Translations under genes and position numbers: made by a program
Assembly (NCBI GenBank): GCA_017535315.1
Contig: JAFXUD010000012.1
Coordinates: forward strand, 1-64,000
DNA: 64,000 nucleotides
From: Victivallales bacterium
GTDB taxonomy: Bacteria; Verrucomicrobiota; Lentisphaeria; Oligosphaerales; Oligosphaeraceae
Reading direction: 5' to 3'
The notes under the pieces: model-generated
What the model saw: only the letters and a program-made list of their open reading frames with translations
The model's database searches: none
Told to the model about the DNA's origin: nothing
Part shown: one piece after another, positions 62,020-64,000 of the stretch
Position numbering within the stretch: position 1 is the stretch's first letter
How the letters are laid out: each line of letters opens with the position of its first letter

Positions 62020-63081
62020 TCATGGAACTGACAATGTATGCTCAGCGGTACGCTCTTTTTTCCTTCTGAAACAATCTTTGACCAAAACGACAGCGTATGA
62101 AATCAACAAAGTCAATAGCAAAACTAGAATCGGTTTAAAGTACAAAGCAAGGCAATTATCGGATATATGGAATAATCTATATGTCCTGTTCACAACTTCT
62201 TTCCATACGAACATGTGGAGAATATAAACATACATTGACAACTTGGCCCCAATATCAGTTAACAAATGCGTATCAAATTTAGTGCTATTCCTCATGCCGA
62301 GAATGAATAAAAAGATGACTTGGGGAAACGTAAAGAGGTTAACGCCAAAATCCCTCCCTAGAAAGCAGCGTTCAACAAGACACAAAATGGTCGATACAGC
62401 GACAAGAGAACACAGAATTCTATCATTAAGCAATCTACTGGCTTTCTCTTCATTTCGATGCAGCCAATTTCCTAGCATGAAAAACAAAAAACCTTCAATA
62501 AGAAAGTTCCTATAGAAATTCGGGAGTTTAATCCCACATAGATAAGCACCTTGTGCCATAATGAAATACGCTATGAACAATAGTGGAATCATCCAATAGG
62601 CAACCTTTTGTAAACGCAACCGCACAACAATTGCATAAAGAACATAGTCATACATCAGAGCATATAAAAACCATAATTGCCCAGGTATGATGATTGGCTT
62701 GTTGGACAAGAACCATATCCCCACGTCCTGCAAAGAAAATGCCAATGACGTCCCACAAACAAAATGCTTCACTATGGCAACAATTATATAAAATAAAGAG
62801 GCAAATAGCGTTATTTGTCCTATGTGTATGATTTTCCTCCAGGCACTATAAATCTTTTCCGTGTATGCAAAATACCCCGAGACCATGAAGAAAAAAGGCA
62901 CGCAGAACCGCGAAACAGCCTGAATTGCCATTCCAAGACGACCAGGAAACTCGCAATGCATGAAAACAACCAAAATACAAGCGCATCCCTTTATAAAGTC
63001 AATGCAGTAATTGTGCTTCTTTTGTGATGGAGGTTTTATATTTTCATCATTGTCTAGCTTTATTTTTTTACTGAATGACAT
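62020..63081 (-). CDS. Acyltransferase-3 family membrane protein
   Basis: A 353-residue protein with about ten membrane helices. YCIDFIKGCACILVVFMHCEF is the first helix with the family's conserved residues, SRFCVPFFFMVSGYFAY the second, and LGNWLHRNEEKASRL and GAKLSMYVYILHMFVW are further typical segments. It transfers acyl groups to exported or membrane-linked sugars. The C-terminal 20 residues are basic. It is intact, unlike the paralogue at 56978-58001, and is the most upstream gene of the AT-rich part. Confidence 0.85.
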   Translation of the reverse strand: MSFSKKIKLDNDENIKPPSQKKHNYCIDFIKGCACILVVFMHCEFPGRLGMAIQAVSRFCVPFFFMVSGYFAYTEKIYSAWRKIIHIGQITLFASLFYIIVAIVKHFVCGTSLAFSLQDVGIWFLSNKPIIIPGQLWFLYALMYDYVLYAIVVRLRLQKVAYWMIPLLFIAYFIMAQGAYLCGIKLPNFYRNFLIEGFLFFMLGNWLHRNEEKASRLLNDRILCSLVAVSTILCLVERCFLGRDFGVNLFTFPQVIFLFILGMRNSTKFDTHLLTDIGAKLSMYVYILHMFVWKEVVNRTYRLFHISDNCLALYFKPILVLLLTLLISYAVVLVKDCFRRKKERTAEHTLSVP

Positions 63082-63116
63082 GTTTATGAAGACTCAAAAA
63101 TCAGATTTCGGTTAAG

Positions 63117-64000
63117 TCATAAGAACGACATCAATTTTGCGAAATCCGCCTTGCCATCAAGTAAGGCAATGCATAGTTGAAGCAGGTCGCCGTCGCGCCC
63201 TGCATATTGCAGGAGCGATGTTATTTTGACAATAAACTCATCGCGCCCTATGGGATTCTCAGGGTCGCCTTTCGCGTAATCGACACTGCTTGAATACACG
63301 CTGCTGTCTTTGGATTCAATGGTTACAGTCGCATATCGTGCGTCTGCAGGAAGCGATGGCGGCAACGGAGCCTCCTCCACATGGACCTTTGACGTCAGCT
63401 CCAGAATGTCATCACGTTTAACGGCATCATCATTGAATGCCTCCATACCTCCTTTGCCGAGGATGAGTGCAGCGGCGACGCTGTATGGAATGCTCAACTT
63501 CGCGGATGAAGTACCTATGATTTTGGTATGGTCGTGGCCTTTTATCGCAAGCTTGTAGGTCTTCACAAGAACGCTTGAGATTTCCTCTGCGGGAATCTTT
63601 CCATACAAGGCAAGCGCCGCCTCGATCGGCGAGTGGCAATGGCGGCACGCGGCGTATGGTTTCACATAGCATCGCTCAATCTCAAATCTATCGGATGGTG
63701 CCGTCAACTTCTCCAAATCACAACTCTCCGTGAACAGATTGAAGAAGCCGCGTGGACCGCCCAACATGTCATCGGAGGCAGGCAGTCCCGTGAATCCCAT
63801 CATGGCTGACGCAAGACCGTCCATTGCCGCACGAGCAAGATTGTACGGCTTCAACAACGAGCCCTGCTCCTGCATTTCAAGAATGCCAGCAGCACTTCCA
63901 ATCGCAGAAGATACAACTGTCTTCATACGATGCGCGTCCATTTTCAGGGCAAAAGCAACAGCGACGGCGGCTGCGACGGTTCCGCATGTCCCAGCGGCGT
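63117..64000 (-). CDS. MmgE/PrpD family protein, 5' end outside the window
   Basis: The frame stays open to the window edge, so about 295 C-terminal residues are seen. Upstream of the internal Met at 63941 the frame continues AAGTCGTVAAAVAVAFAL, the family's Gly-Thr-Cys-Gly-Thr segment, showing that the true start lies beyond 64000. Other motifs are VKPYAACRHCHSPIEAALAL and KGDPENPIGRDEF. It resembles the genes at 48210 and 50795. It suggests the organic-acid gene set continues to the right of the surface-sugar locus. Confidence 0.88.
   Translation of the reverse strand, partial: AAGTCGTVAAAVAVAFALKMDAHRMKTVVSSAIGSAAGILEMQEQGSLLKPYNLARAAMDGLASAMMGFTGLPASDDMLGGPRGFFNLFTESCDLEKLTAPSDRFEIERCYVKPYAACRHCHSPIEAALALYGKIPAEEISSVLVKTYKLAIKGHDHTKIIGTSSAKLSIPYSVAAALILGKGGMEAFNDDAVKRDDILELTSKVHVEEAPLPPSLPADARYATVTIESKDSSVYSSSVDYAKGDPENPIGRDEFIVKITSLLQYAGRDGDLLQLCIALLDGKADFAKLMSFL

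Overview
The window looks like a chromosomal piece of a Gram-negative member of the PVC group, most likely Lentisphaerota or a relative. The indicators are a type IV-like pseudopilin ending in an H-X9-DG-type segment, very large secreted glycoside-hydrolase-like proteins with CBM9-type modules, lipid A synthesis (lpxB), formate-tetrahydrofolate ligase, and many Gfo/Idh and sugar-isomerase-like proteins. This assignment is inference from gene content; no 16S rRNA is present. No complete plasmid or phage module is visible.

Layout. 0-10.3 kb: the 3' part of a 5S rRNA gene with its terminator, an amidohydrolase, two giant secreted proteins (LamG/CBM9/GH-like) and a U32-like protein. 10.3-12.5 kb: an ATPase remnant, a zinc phospholipase C/nuclease-like protein and a pseudopilin, the latter two on the minus strand. 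12.7-19.9 kb: a housekeeping run (rseP, cmk, a WecA-type transferase, nadC, fhs, a SpoU/TrmH methylase). 20.0-23.0 kb: the most unusual locus, a winged-helix protein, an FtsZ/tubulin-like GTPase and a Ser/Thr protein kinase. They follow an AT-rich block carrying inverted repeats, which resembles a TubR-TubZ-tubC partition cassette with a kinase added. 23.0-28.6 kb: lpxB, a metallo-beta-lactamase-fold protein, a phosphatase lipoprotein, thioredoxin, an oxidoreductase and mtaB. 28.7-38.1 kb, mostly minus strand: coaBC with a degenerate first half, an isomerase-like TIM barrel, an SH3/Ala-Glu-Lys repeat protein, a PurF homologue lacking the N-terminal cysteine, asnS, a DUF218 protein and a dihydrouridine synthase. 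38.3-41.1 kb, plus strand: an SDR epimerase, an unknown protein and nudC.

41.2-53.8 kb, minus strand: a UDP-sugar epimerase, then an organic-acid gene set. This set has two fumarase-type subunits, a C-C lyase, an unknown conserved protein, a ThDP decarboxylase, an aldo/keto reductase, two MmgE/PrpD proteins and a TRAP-type permease pair. A STAND-like ATPase flanked by 37-bp repeats interrupts it. 53.9-63.1 kb, minus strand: a surface-sugar locus (rfbB, rfbA, a DegT aminotransferase, two acyltransferase-3 genes of which one is frameshifted, and three ATP-grasp genes). Its distal part is visibly AT-rich, and a third MmgE/PrpD gene follows at the window edge.

A second theme is small structured repeats with terminal inverted repeats: two copies of one family (30.7 and 45.7 kb) and single elements at 40.1 and 48.1 kb. 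Each lies within a few bases of the stop codon of a gene. In the two-copy family one stem shows a compensatory base-pair change.
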